Assembly (NCBI GenBank): GCA_007695035.1 | Contig: REEO01000014.1 | Span: 1-32,410 of the forward strand | DNA: 32,410 nucleotides | Origin: Saprospirales bacterium | GTDB lineage: Bacteria; Bacteroidota; Bacteroidia; Chitinophagales; Saprospiraceae | Direction: 5' to 3' | Part shown: positions 1-8,376 of the stretch, piece after piece | Position numbering within the stretch: position 1 is the first letter of the stretch | Layout of the letters: each line of letters starts with the position of its first letter | The notes under the pieces: model-generated | What the model was told of the DNA's origin: nothing | Seen by the model: the letters and a program-made list of their open reading frames with translations, nothing else | Database searches by the model: none | Position numbers and translations under genes: made by a program

Positions 1-8
1 TAAAATCT

Positions 9-16
9 TATCTTTA
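9..16 (+). promoter_or_regulatory. -7 box of the outer-membrane protein gene
   Basis: TATCTTTA matches the Bacteroidota sigma-70 -7 consensus TAnnTTTG at seven of eight positions. It lies 29 nt before the ATG at 46. The matching -33 TTTG would fall outside the window, so only half of the promoter can be seen. Confidence 0.4.
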
Positions 17-74
17 CTGAATCCAATAACCTAAAAATCCAAATTATGCAACATTTTTTACAAAAAATGGGCTA

Positions 75-581
75 TTGATTGTACTGATCATTGCATTGGC
101 TAGTAGTCCTGGTTTAGCACAAACCACGCAAAATGGTCAGTTTATTGCCGGTGGCAGTCTGAGTTTCATTTCAGTTTCAGGCAATAACAGCTCTTCAACC
201 ACCATTATTCAGATTGCTCCCGGTCTTGGAGTGATGGCAACTGACCGCCTTGGTCTTGGAGCAGAAATCAACTACCTAAGAGAGTCTTCAGATAATATTA
301 CTTCTTCATCCTATTCCTTCTCGCCCTTTGTGAGGTATTACATCTACAAAGGTTTATTTCCCCAGTTTAAGTATGTTTGGGCAAAAATGGAAGATGATGC
401 CGGTTTCTTCAGCAGCAGTCAGTCTGCCAGCGGAATCGACATTTCGCTGGGATACACCATTTTCTTGTCGCCTACGGTGGCACTGGAGCCATCACTGTTT
501 TATTTATCCTTAGAGGGTGACAGCGCAGTGGGCCTAAGGATGGGGTTCAGGGCCTTTCTCGGAGGTAGTGACGGTGAGTAG
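75..581 (+). CDS. Outer-membrane beta-barrel protein, signal peptide apparently frameshifted
   Basis: Small outer-membrane beta-barrel of the OmpW/OprF-barrel sort, about 160 residues. Alternating hydrophobic and polar strands are visible: IAPGLGVMATDRLGLGAEINY, then SFSPFVRYYIYKGLFPQFKY, then a last strand VGLRMGFRAFLGG near the C-terminus. The frame opens at a TTG (75) inside a hydrophobic segment ending in ..SSPGLAQ, which is the second half of a signal peptide. No ATG exists in this frame. An ATG in another frame at 46 starts MQHFLQK and stops at 78-80. One extra base in the T6 (54-59) or A6 (62-67) run would join the two into a complete signal peptide with a lysine-bearing n-region. The gene is therefore either frameshifted, misread in a homopolymer, or started unusually. 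No enzymatic role can be assigned. Confidence 0.75.
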   Translation: MIVLIIALASSPGLAQTTQNGQFIAGGSLSFISVSGNNSSSTTIIQIAPGLGVMATDRLGLGAEINYLRESSDNITSSSYSFSPFVRYYIYKGLFPQFKYVWAKMEDDAGFFSSSQSASGIDISLGYTIFLSPTVALEPSLFYLSLEGDSAVGLRMGFRAFLGGSDGE

Positions 582-643
582 GCTTGGGCACATTAATTTT
601 TCCTTAAATGTTTGGCTGTATTCTGTGATAAGCCGAAGTGTGG

Positions 644-651
644 TATCTTTA
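644..651 (+). promoter_or_regulatory. -7 box of the S1/P1 nuclease gene
   Basis: TATCTTTA, the same octamer as upstream of the first gene, 20 nt before the ATG at 672. No TTTG sits at the ideal 19-20 nt distance upstream; TTCTG at 621-625 is the nearest candidate. Confidence 0.4.
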
Positions 652-671
652 CCTGACTAAAACAGGTAGAG

Positions 672-1448
672 ATGACAAAGTTAATGTACCGATTATTTCC
701 AATTGGATTTTTGCTTTTGTTTGCAAGTCAGGTATTGGCCTGGGGACCCATTGGGCACTACACTATAGGGCAAATTGCAGAGTGGCAAATGAGATCTTCA
801 ACCTTGGAACGGGTCGATGAGGTTTTGCAAAGAGAATCCATTTCCGGCGTGGGAATTTGGATGGACCGAATTCGATCGGATACGTCTTATGATTACACGC
901 GAACCTGGCATTGGGTAACCACTGTAGATGGCAAGTACGATCCATCCATTCAGGAAGAGACGGGAGATGCTTTTTCCGCCCTGCTCACGCTCAAGGAAAA
1001 TCTTAAAAGCGGGAAATTGAGTCCGGAGGAAGAGCGCGATCAACTTCGTATGCTCATCCACATAGTGGGCGATTTGCACCAACCCCTTCACGTCGGTCAA
1101 CCGGGAGACCGCGGCGGCAATGATGTCAGAGTATATTGGTTTGGTGAGTCAACCAACCTCCACCGCGTATGGGACTCAAATCTTGTGGAAAGTAACCGAA
1201 TGAGTTATTCCGAATTGGCTGCAGAACTCCAACGAAGGATTACCCCGGAATTGGTAAAAGAATACGAATCTGCTAAAATATCCGACTGGCTGGTTGAAAA
1301 CGCAGAACTCCGGCCCTATATCTACAACATTCCGGACAACGGGCGCCTTGGATTTCAGTATATTTACGACAATTACCACATTGTGGAAGAGCGATTGATC
1401 GCCGGTGGTATCAGATTGGCCGCCATTTTGGAAAAAATTTACGGATAG
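672..1448 (+). CDS. Secreted S1/P1-family zinc nuclease
   Basis: Predicted single-strand-specific DNA/RNA nuclease (S1/P1 family, trinuclear zinc site), 258 residues, the usual size for bacterial members. A signal peptide (residues 1-23) ends ..VLA, so the mature protein begins with Trp24. In this family the N-terminal Trp itself binds zinc, and His29 sits at the expected mature position 6. Further ligands are visible: Asp65 in WMDRIRSD, His80 in TWHWV, the block HIVGDLHQPLH, the GGND stretch, and NLHRVWD. All nine expected ligand positions appear to be filled. The start at 672 is preceded by AGGTAGAG, one of few SD-like sequences in this window. It probably degrades extracellular nucleic acid for nutrients. 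It converges on the M1 peptidase gene. Confidence 0.93.
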   Translation: MTKLMYRLFPIGFLLLFASQVLAWGPIGHYTIGQIAEWQMRSSTLERVDEVLQRESISGVGIWMDRIRSDTSYDYTRTWHWVTTVDGKYDPSIQEETGDAFSALLTLKENLKSGKLSPEEERDQLRMLIHIVGDLHQPLHVGQPGDRGGNDVRVYWFGESTNLHRVWDSNLVESNRMSYSELAAELQRRITPELVKEYESAKISDWLVENAELRPYIYNIPDNGRLGFQYIYDNYHIVEERLIAGGIRLAAILEKIYG

Positions 1449-1503
1449 ATTCCGGGTGTTTTGTTCTGCCCGGGCTTACGCCGATGGCTTTTGAAATCCT
1501 GGC

Positions 1504-3216
1504 TCAATTGACCCACTCCCAGTCTGCCAAAAAGGTTTCACTCATAATGCGGGTATCTCTCCAGTGCATGTCATTAATGTGGTGGGTATTATATTCTATC
1601 GTAGCCTGAAGTATTTCAACTCTTCCATCAGGTAACTCTATTTTAACCGGCAAGCGGAAATCTGGGCGCGTATTTGTCCAGCGGTACTTGAGTACCAGCT
1701 TCTCACCGGATTCCTTAACTTCAATTTGAAAATTTGGGAGTTGACCCTGATGAAGGTATTGATGAAAAAACCAATCTAAGTCCTCACCTGCAAGGGCACT
1801 AATCAGAGAAAGTAATTCGTACCGGTCCACGGCCTGGTAGGCGAAGCGATTGTAAATTGCATTCAGCATCCTCCACCATTTTTGGTCATCGTTGATATAG
1901 TGCCGCAGGGTATGCAGCATCCAGCTCCCCTTGAAGTACTGGTCATTGCCAATTCTGTACCGGTGAAAATTTACGTTTAGAGGGCCGGCTACAGGCTGAA
2001 TATTGAGAATTTGCCGCCTTTGGGCACCGAGGTATTCTTCTGCCGTGGTTTTTCCGAAATGGTACTCTACAAAAAGTGCCTCCATGTAGGTGGCAAAGGA
2101 TTCCTGAATCCACATATCACCTAAATCGGTACAACTGACACTGTTACCAAAGTACTCATGGGCAGTTTCGTGCAGGATGATGTAATCAAAATCGAGTTCC
2201 GGCAATGTACGAATTCCGAGATAACCAGAGCTATACTGATTTCCATAAGCAATGGCAGTTTGATGCTCCATACCGACATATGGACTTTCCACCAATTTGT
2301 AACCATCTTTGGGAAAGGGATAAGGGCCAAAATAATACTCAAAGGCTTCCAATACGTCGTGAACCTGTTTGAAATGGGTTTTTGAAATTTGGTAATTTTC
2401 TGGCAAGACAAAGTAATCGAGAACCACAGTGTCTCCTCCAATGCTGAAAAAAAAGTCCCTGTGGTGTTTAAAATTACCGGCGTAGTAGGTGACATTATAG
2501 TTGCTGATCGGGTAATTCACTTTCCAGGTCCATTTCTTCCAACCGGGCAATTCTGCTGGTTCCTTTTTCACAAAGGACCCATTCGAAACGGCCACATATT
2601 CTTCCCGCACTGTAAGAGTAATCAACATACTGTCGGGCTGATCGTAAAGATGGTCTTTGCAGGGCCACCAGAGACTGGCTCCCTCTGACTGACAGGTAAT
2701 GGCAAACCAGGGATGGCCTTCTTCATTATTGGCCCAAACAGCCCCTCCGCTCCAGGGCGGATTTGAAGCCACTTTCGGGCTTCCACTAAAACCTATGAGA
2801 AACCGGCCCCGGTACCCCTTCTCTACATCCGGGAATCGGACAAAAACAGCGCTGCATTCCCTACGGTATTCCAAATGTTTCGTTTGAAATACGATGCTGT
2901 CAATTAGCATGTTCTCATGGAGGTCTATCTGGATTTTATCAAAGGAATCTGCAGCTGTAAAGAGAATCTCGTTGGTCCCGGTTAACGTCTTTTCTTGTTC
3001 GCATATTTGTAGCCGGAGATCGTAATAATCCACCGTATAAGCCGTCCGAAGCGGGCTCAACCACCCTTTTAGCGTATCGCAAGCCATGAAGCCGATGTAA
3101 TCGATAGCCGACTCTTGTGCAGCTGTTTGAGCGGGACCTAAACCACCCAAAAGCACAAAGGACAAAATTACGAAAAATGCCGCAAAGTGCTTTTTAGAAA
3201 ACCATGCATCGATCAT
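1504..3216 (-). CDS. Secreted M1-family zinc aminopeptidase
   Basis: Predicted metallo-aminopeptidase of the M1 (gluzincin) family, 570 residues. A signal peptide (about residues 1-34, ending ..AQTAAQ) exports it. The N-terminal half is the beta-sandwich. GMEHQ at 315-319 corresponds to the GxMEN exopeptidase motif, with His in place of Asn. The zinc site is HETAH at 349-353 with the third ligand Glu372 in WIQESF, the correct 18-residue spacing. The chain ends soon after the catalytic helical domain, so the long C-terminal domain of PepN-type enzymes is missing, as is common in Bacteroidota relatives. The start codon overlaps the stop of the upstream AsmA-like gene in ATGA (3213-3216), so the two are translationally coupled. 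It probably trims peptides in the periplasm or outside the cell. Confidence 0.92.
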   Translation of the reverse strand: MIDAWFSKKHFAAFFVILSFVLLGGLGPAQTAAQESAIDYIGFMACDTLKGWLSPLRTAYTVDYYDLRLQICEQEKTLTGTNEILFTAADSFDKIQIDLHENMLIDSIVFQTKHLEYRRECSAVFVRFPDVEKGYRGRFLIGFSGSPKVASNPPWSGGAVWANNEEGHPWFAITCQSEGASLWWPCKDHLYDQPDSMLITLTVREEYVAVSNGSFVKKEPAELPGWKKWTWKVNYPISNYNVTYYAGNFKHHRDFFFSIGGDTVVLDYFVLPENYQISKTHFKQVHDVLEAFEYYFGPYPFPKDGYKLVESPYVGMEHQTAIAYGNQYSSGYLGIRTLPELDFDYIILHETAHEYFGNSVSCTDLGDMWIQESFATYMEALFVEYHFGKTTAEEYLGAQRRQILNIQPVAGPLNVNFHRYRIGNDQYFKGSWMLHTLRHYINDDQKWWRMLNAIYNRFAYQAVDRYELLSLISALAGEDLDWFFHQYLHQGQLPNFQIEVKESGEKLVLKYRWTNTRPDFRLPVKIELPDGRVEILQATIEYNTHHINDMHWRDTRIMSETFLADWEWVN

Positions 3217-6200
3217 CCCCCATCGTTTTGACCTCTGCCAAACGGATTAATCCTGCGAATTCGGTCGCGAACATCCTCTGTGGTATCTTTTTCTTCTGCT
3301 GTGGTGTCAGATTCCGTGCGATCCCGCCCCAGGATTCCCCGAATCCGGTCTTCGGCTTCTTCCCTGGCCTTTCTTCTAATTTCCTCCTCGGTTTCTTCTG
3401 CGACACTTCGAAGTGAGTCTTCAATGGCTGCTGCCTTGTCCCTGACTTGCTCACGGACTTCCTCCACCTCTTCTTCAACTCTTTCCCTGGCCCTTTCTCT
3501 TTCCTCATCTATGCGCTCTCTGGCTGGCGAACGTTCTCCATCACCGGCAGAAACACCGAGCAAGCGCACACCCACATCGGGATTTCGGAGTCTTCCCTTA
3601 AGGGTAATGGCGACATCTACATGGGAACCGTCACCCAGATCAACACCTCTATCTCCGGCTTGCGAGCGGATAAAGTCTAAACCCTGGGTAACAGCTGCAC
3701 CAACCGTACTGGTGCCAAGCAAATCCTGTGGTATGGATGCGTTGATCACATAGTCCATATCACCACCAATTGAATGTTGTCCGCTGAATTCCAATTCAGT
3801 ATCTCTAACTTTGTGGGTGACCGGTTTCAAGTCAAGTGTACCATTCACGATTTCAAACCAGTTTTCAGTATTGTTAAGGTCCAGCTGGTCAAAAAGGTCA
3901 AATTGCAGCCGCTCTGCTGCAGACTTTAGCGGAGGGAAATTCACAATATAAGCGTCGATGGTTTTTACCATACCCTCTGCATTGAAAGATGACCAGACAG
4001 GCATCATACCTGGGCCCAGATCAGTGGCCATCACCAGGGAGCTGGAAAACAGGCCATTCATGTATTCAAAAATAGGTGCAATAGATGCAAGTGTTGCAAT
4101 ACTGGTAAAAGAAGATGGAATGTCCAGTCGCTCAAGATTGAGTTCCATACTGGTAGAGGGTATCTCATCCGAGGTGTCATATATTCCTGAAAAACCGAGC
4201 CTTCCATTTAGCAAATCCCCCGTAAAACTCTCTATCTCAACTGCTCCGCCTCTAATCTCCATCGCGCCCCTGGCATTTCTAAAATTCATGTCAAAATAAG
4301 CCAGCGAACCAAGATCTGCTCGAATACCAAAATCGATGTTGTCCGGAACAAGGATGGGCTCAAACTCATCCGTATTCACTTCTTCGGGAGGTACATTTTG
4401 CTCTTCTGACATCATGCCCTCCATCCATCTATTTAAATTGAGGCCCCGTGCACTGATATCCAGTTCACCGCTAAGCGTTTCACTCAGGAACACATAATTC
4501 ATATAATTTCCGATAAACCCACTCGCCGACAGTACGTCTCCATAGATCGCTGACTGAAAACTCTCAATATGTATGTCTCTTTCGGTTAGGTAGGCCCGAC
4601 TAGTGAGGTTGGTCAGTTCATAGGGTTTGTAAAGCACACGGTCTGCTCTGGCGTTCACGTGGATATTGTACTTGAAAGGAGGTACTTCAGCCTGGCTTTC
4701 CCTGGTTTCCTCCTCTTTTTCATCAGAGGCTTCAGGACTATCAGCAGGTGGCATCAATTTCACTATATCGAGTGTGCCGGCCCGGACATTTGCATCCACG
4801 GTCATTCGCTCATCCGCCATGGCAAATTCATACCAGTTTTGAATAGAAATCTCACCCTCAATATCGCTGTCATTGAGTAGCAGGGCAACAGACGAGGCCG
4901 TCACCAAATGGGGTTTGAGATTTAATGTACCCCTCAGATCTCTTATGTCGTACGGGGCAAAAACTATGTGGCCCATACTTGCATCCAGGTCAATGTCAAC
5001 ATTGAAAAACGGGCTGATTTTCGCACTGGTGTCTGTTACTGTGGAGGTGGCCGCAGTGGTCTCTGCAATAAAACCAGTCATCAGGTCGTCGATGTCGAGC
5101 AAATCAGACTTTACCCGCATATTTCCGGTAAAAGAATTTTCACCCGAATAGAGAACCAATGGGCTATTAAAATTCCCTTCCATTTCCAGATCGCTCGCTC
5201 CTATCTTTAGGACAGTTTTTGCTATGCGGCAACTGTTTTTATTGAGAGAAATCCCCCCTTCAGGCACTTCGATGGCAGGCATACCCTCCATCCTTGATAC
5301 AATATTGCTGAAAGTGAATTCACCGTTGAAATTCATGTCATCCCATGCCTCTGCATTCACCTGGGACATGGTAAAATTGGCATCCAGTGCGGCATGAATC
5401 CTACCTGCCAATTCCTCCATACCCTCCACGGGGAAAATTTGCCCTATTACTCCCAGGTCCAATATGCCGTTGAGGTTGCTTCGAATCGCCGGGTTGGAAA
5501 TGGGTGTGCTTACAAAAAGCGAACCACTAAACGGGTTGTCTGAGGCAGCAAACGAAAAAGTGCTCAGATCAACAGTCATGGCATCCAGGTCCGATTCAGG
5601 ACTCTCGATATTCAGATCCAGATTAATCGATTCGAGAGGGAGTTCCATGGCGGGATAGCGAACCATTCCCTCCTGAATCATTGCTGTAAAAACAAAGGGA
5701 GGGTATAGCTCATTTTCCTCATCAAATTCACCCTTCACCTCTGCTCTCAACTCAAATTCCCCGGCGGCATCCAATCCTTCCATATCGGCGAGTGTAGCAA
5801 TAGGCAACACGGAAAACAACTCTCTAAATTCATTCCCGGGTGCATTGAGAACCAAGTCGAGATATAGATTTTCATTCTCGGGAAAACGCACAAGCCCGCT
5901 TAGGTCGAGTTTAAGCTCACTTAAACTCAGATCATTTTGAAGAATGTGCAAAACATTTTGTTGAAGATCCACACCCAGTTCCAAATCCCAGTTAAGGGGA
6001 ACCGATCTGAGATATCCTACACCACCGTAATTCACGGATGTAGCACCGATCTGGGTACTGCTCGACCAGTCGAATAGGTCTTCAGCAAAATTTCCGGAGC
6101 CGCTGTGGTTAAATGCTTTCAGCTCTGCATAAGTGGCATTCATCCGATCATCGTAAATAAAATGTCCGTTGGTAATGCGGTAAGCACGCAATGAAAAATC

Positions 6201-6650
6201 GACTCCCGGGGAACCCCCTTCATCTACTTCATCAATATCGTCCTCTTCGCTATCGGGTAGTATGTCGTAATTCGCTCGCCCATCTGCAAAAGTGATGAGG
6301 TGAATTTTTGGTCCGTGAATATCCAGTCGCCTGAGTTCATAGGGTGTATTTCTCCTCCAGAGCGATGCAAGGTTAAAAGTAAAGCCGATGTAATCAGCGC
6401 TTAGAAGTGTGGTGCCCTCGAAATCGTCTTTGCCTTCGATAGAAAGCCCGTAGAGTCGGAAATTTAAATTTGGGAAATTGCGGATAAGTGAGATGCCCAC
6501 ATCTTCAAATTCTACCGTGGCATCCAATTGCTTATTCAGTTCTGTCCTAACTGCCTCGGCAATCTGGCCTTTGAATAAAATGGGCAGCAACACGAGCAAG
6601 ACAATCAGGCCCAACAGTGAGAAGCCCGCAATTTTCAATATTTTTTTCAT
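3213..6650 (-). CDS. AsmA-family inner-membrane/periplasmic protein with charged C-terminal helix
   Basis: Large AsmA-like protein, 1145 residues. An N-terminal membrane segment (about residues 5-27, GFSLLGLIVLLVLLPILF) anchors it, with the rest in the periplasm. It has the family start pattern (short cytoplasmic n-region, one TM, then AVRTELNKQL..VEFEDVGIS). The body is the repeated beta-rich groove expected of AsmA/TamB-like proteins, which are linked to lipid transport and outer-membrane homeostasis. The AsmA C-terminal region lies near 900-1030. From about residue 1033 the protein changes to an Arg/Glu-rich stretch (ARERIDEERERARERVEEEV onwards), predicted as a long charged helix, ending FGRGQNDGG. 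A -7 box lies 18 nt before the ATG. It is the first gene of a two-gene operon with the M1 peptidase. The exact substrate cannot be read from the sequence. Confidence 0.88.
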   Translation of the reverse strand: MKKILKIAGFSLLGLIVLLVLLPILFKGQIAEAVRTELNKQLDATVEFEDVGISLIRNFPNLNFRLYGLSIEGKDDFEGTTLLSADYIGFTFNLASLWRRNTPYELRRLDIHGPKIHLITFADGRANYDILPDSEEDDIDEVDEGGSPGVDFSLRAYRITNGHFIYDDRMNATYAELKAFNHSGSGNFAEDLFDWSSSTQIGATSVNYGGVGYLRSVPLNWDLELGVDLQQNVLHILQNDLSLSELKLDLSGLVRFPENENLYLDLVLNAPGNEFRELFSVLPIATLADMEGLDAAGEFELRAEVKGEFDEENELYPPFVFTAMIQEGMVRYPAMELPLESINLDLNIESPESDLDAMTVDLSTFSFAASDNPFSGSLFVSTPISNPAIRSNLNGILDLGVIGQIFPVEGMEELAGRIHAALDANFTMSQVNAEAWDDMNFNGEFTFSNIVSRMEGMPAIEVPEGGISLNKNSCRIAKTVLKIGASDLEMEGNFNSPLVLYSGENSFTGNMRVKSDLLDIDDLMTGFIAETTAATSTVTDTSAKISPFFNVDIDLDASMGHIVFAPYDIRDLRGTLNLKPHLVTASSVALLLNDSDIEGEISIQNWYEFAMADERMTVDANVRAGTLDIVKLMPPADSPEASDEKEEETRESQAEVPPFKYNIHVNARADRVLYKPYELTNLTSRAYLTERDIHIESFQSAIYGDVLSASGFIGNYMNYVFLSETLSGELDISARGLNLNRWMEGMMSEEQNVPPEEVNTDEFEPILVPDNIDFGIRADLGSLAYFDMNFRNARGAMEIRGGAVEIESFTGDLLNGRLGFSGIYDTSDEIPSTSMELNLERLDIPSSFTSIATLASIAPIFEYMNGLFSSSLVMATDLGPGMMPVWSSFNAEGMVKTIDAYIVNFPPLKSAAERLQFDLFDQLDLNNTENWFEIVNGTLDLKPVTHKVRDTELEFSGQHSIGGDMDYVINASIPQDLLGTSTVGAAVTQGLDFIRSQAGDRGVDLGDGSHVDVAITLKGRLRNPDVGVRLLGVSAGDGERSPARERIDEERERARERVEEEVEEVREQVRDKAAAIEDSLRSVAEETEEEIRRKAREEAEDRIRGILGRDRTESDTTAEEKDTTEDVRDRIRRINPFGRGQNDGG

Positions 6651-6668
6651 AAATCAACATTAGGAAGT

Positions 6669-6676
6669 TAAAGATA
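6669..6676 (-). promoter_or_regulatory. -7 box of the AsmA/M1 operon
   Basis: Read on the minus strand, TATCTTTA matches TAnnTTTG at seven of eight positions and ends 18 nt before the AsmA ATG. I found no clear TTTG at the -33 position. Confidence 0.4.
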
Positions 6677-6896
6677 AAAAGACCCGGCCAATATTCAGGA
6701 TTTAGATAAATTGTCTGCTAGCAGTTCCAGCGCCAAATTAGTCATTTGGAAAAGAAGCAAGTATGAATTTGGAAGACATAAAAATGTAAATAGCTAAATA
6801 CTTTTAAAGTCCCGGACTCCACAAATGACTCACAATTTCATTCACCAATCTATAACGTCGCTTGGGGTTCTTTCATTCAATGCGCAGAAATATTTC
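6677..6896. other. Intergenic spacer, no gene seen
   Basis: Part of the 312-nt gap between the AsmA promoter and the TPR terminator. It is AT-rich and holds no open frame with protein-like composition on either strand, and no convincing hairpin. Confidence 0.5.
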
Positions 6897-6924
6897 CATA
6901 AAAAAAGGGGAGCGAACTCCCCTT
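6897..6924 (-). terminator. Intrinsic terminator of the gyrA-TPR transcript
   Basis: On the minus strand AAGGGGAG, loop TTCG, CTCCCCTT (6924-6905) forms a perfect 8-bp stem capped by a UUCG tetraloop, an unusually stable cap, followed by a run of seven T. It starts 38 nt after the TPR stop codon. Confidence 0.9.
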
Positions 6925-6962
6925 AATTTATCTAATCAATTCAATATCGTATTTATGACGTA

Positions 6963-8282
6963 TCAGTTCAATTCAAAATACGGTTCTTCAATTTCTTCAC
7001 CCGCTTCGAGTCTCTGAAGTCGATCGGAAAATTCCTGAACCATATCAAAGTCCTGTTTTCGGGCATAAACCTCCCTCAATGCCATGAGTGTTGTTGCATC
7101 ATTGGGTTCCAGACTTTCAGATTTTTGAAAGTAAGGAAGGGCGGTATTAAAGTACTCCATTGACTTCTCGTTCAACTCATCGTAGAGAACCTGCTCTTCT
7201 CTGGACATTCCCAATTCATTCATTTTTTGGGTGATGACAGCTCCCCGGTTAAAATACATGGAACCGATGGTGTAATAGGGCTCAAAAAAGTCGGGTTCTA
7301 ATTCGATGGCGGTATTGAGGTAATCAAGGGCAGTTTTGAAATATTCCTCGGTTGCCAGAGAGTCCCCTTCATCCATGGCATCGGACATCAGGTTCATAAA
7401 GACGTTGCCCAGCACATTGTAGAGGGTGTGATTCTCCGGATCTTTCTCGATTGCGATGGTGAGTTTTTCTTGTAACTGTTCGTAGTCGTCCTTTTGAATA
7501 AAATAATTGATCTCGGCATATAGGATGTCAATATTTTCAGGATCTACCTCCTTACCTGCTTCGAGGAACTCAAGCGCTTTTTCTTCATCTTCATTAATAA
7601 ACAACTCAAACAAGGTGGTGTAAACACGTGGTTCATCATACCGTTGATCATAGAGCATTTTGAGATACTCTTCCGCACTTTCGCGCTGTCCGGCCTGAAG
7701 AGCAGTAATTCCCATGACATAAAGGTGATTAAACAATTCTTCATCGTCTTCAAAAATAGGATCTCTGTCGTTCTCTATAAGTACTTCGTGAATGATGTAC
7801 ACCTCATTAAGCGGCGTAAAGGCATCTGCGAATTGTTGGTTATTGATAAAGAAATTAGCGACAAAACCGAGGTGGCCGGCCGTTTCAGTCAGTCCATCAA
7901 GGGCATCGCGAAATTCGTGCCTTCGATCAGCCAATTCGAGTGCATTTTGGAAAGCTCGTGACGCAATCACAGGTTCGTTGGGGTCCTGAAGCGTCTCCAT
8001 CTCACCCATTGAGATTAAGGTCATCTGAAAAGCCAAAGAGGCATTGAGAATTTCACCCTGAGTTTGCCATGCTCTGAATTCCTTTTGGCCCTCTTCGGTT
8101 GAGAGCGCTTCTGCAATAAGGTCATTGGCCTCCACCAGATTCTCAAAGTTAGTACCGGGATCCAGATTAAAGCGGTTGAGTTCTCTGGATGCCTGTCTTA
8201 TCAGTCTTCTTGTATCCTGAGCAATGGCTTCAAAGGGTACGCAAAGAAGCAAGCATATGGAAATGATAAAATAGGTTTTCAT
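6963..8282 (-). CDS. Periplasmic tetratricopeptide-repeat protein
   Basis: Secreted helical-repeat protein of 439 residues. A signal peptide (residues 1-21, ending ..FEAIAQ) is followed by a helical N-terminal half, then TPR-like units, for example YVMGITALQAGQRESAEEYL, VLGNVFMNLMSDA..EEYFKTALDYLNTAIEL and YYTIGSMYFNRGAV..YFNTALPYFQKSESL. The protein is acidic. TPRs bind other proteins; there is no catalytic motif. It follows gyrA in the same direction after 94 nt and ends at a strong terminator, so it is the last gene of that unit. The gyrA-TPR order recurs in Bacteroidota as I recall it, but the reason is unknown and the product should not be taken as a gyrase partner, since it is exported. 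Confidence 0.85.
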   Translation of the reverse strand: MKTYFIISICLLLCVPFEAIAQDTRRLIRQASRELNRFNLDPGTNFENLVEANDLIAEALSTEEGQKEFRAWQTQGEILNASLAFQMTLISMGEMETLQDPNEPVIASRAFQNALELADRRHEFRDALDGLTETAGHLGFVANFFINNQQFADAFTPLNEVYIIHEVLIENDRDPIFEDDEELFNHLYVMGITALQAGQRESAEEYLKMLYDQRYDEPRVYTTLFELFINEDEEKALEFLEAGKEVDPENIDILYAEINYFIQKDDYEQLQEKLTIAIEKDPENHTLYNVLGNVFMNLMSDAMDEGDSLATEEYFKTALDYLNTAIELEPDFFEPYYTIGSMYFNRGAVITQKMNELGMSREEQVLYDELNEKSMEYFNTALPYFQKSESLEPNDATTLMALREVYARKQDFDMVQEFSDRLQRLEAGEEIEEPYFELN

Positions 8283-8376
8283 TGTTGTATTGTTTTAGTT
8301 TGACTATATTATAACATCGAAGAAGGGCGACAATTGTTCCTAATAATCCAAAAACCTGGATTCACAGGTCCTAAAT

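Noticed and set aside
1450-1490. CCGGG...CCCGG hairpin after the nuclease gene
   Set aside because: Five-base arms with a 12-nt loop and no T run; not a credible terminator.
3280-3753. 157-codon Ser-rich open frame
   Set aside because: It is the antisense of the Arg/Glu-rich tail of the AsmA-like protein; the Ser richness is produced by the complementary codons.
8283-8376. Possible attenuator between gyrA and the TPR gene
   Set aside because: A 5-bp stem (ACCTG/CAGGT) before five T competes with a second 5-bp stem. Both are too short to call a terminator.
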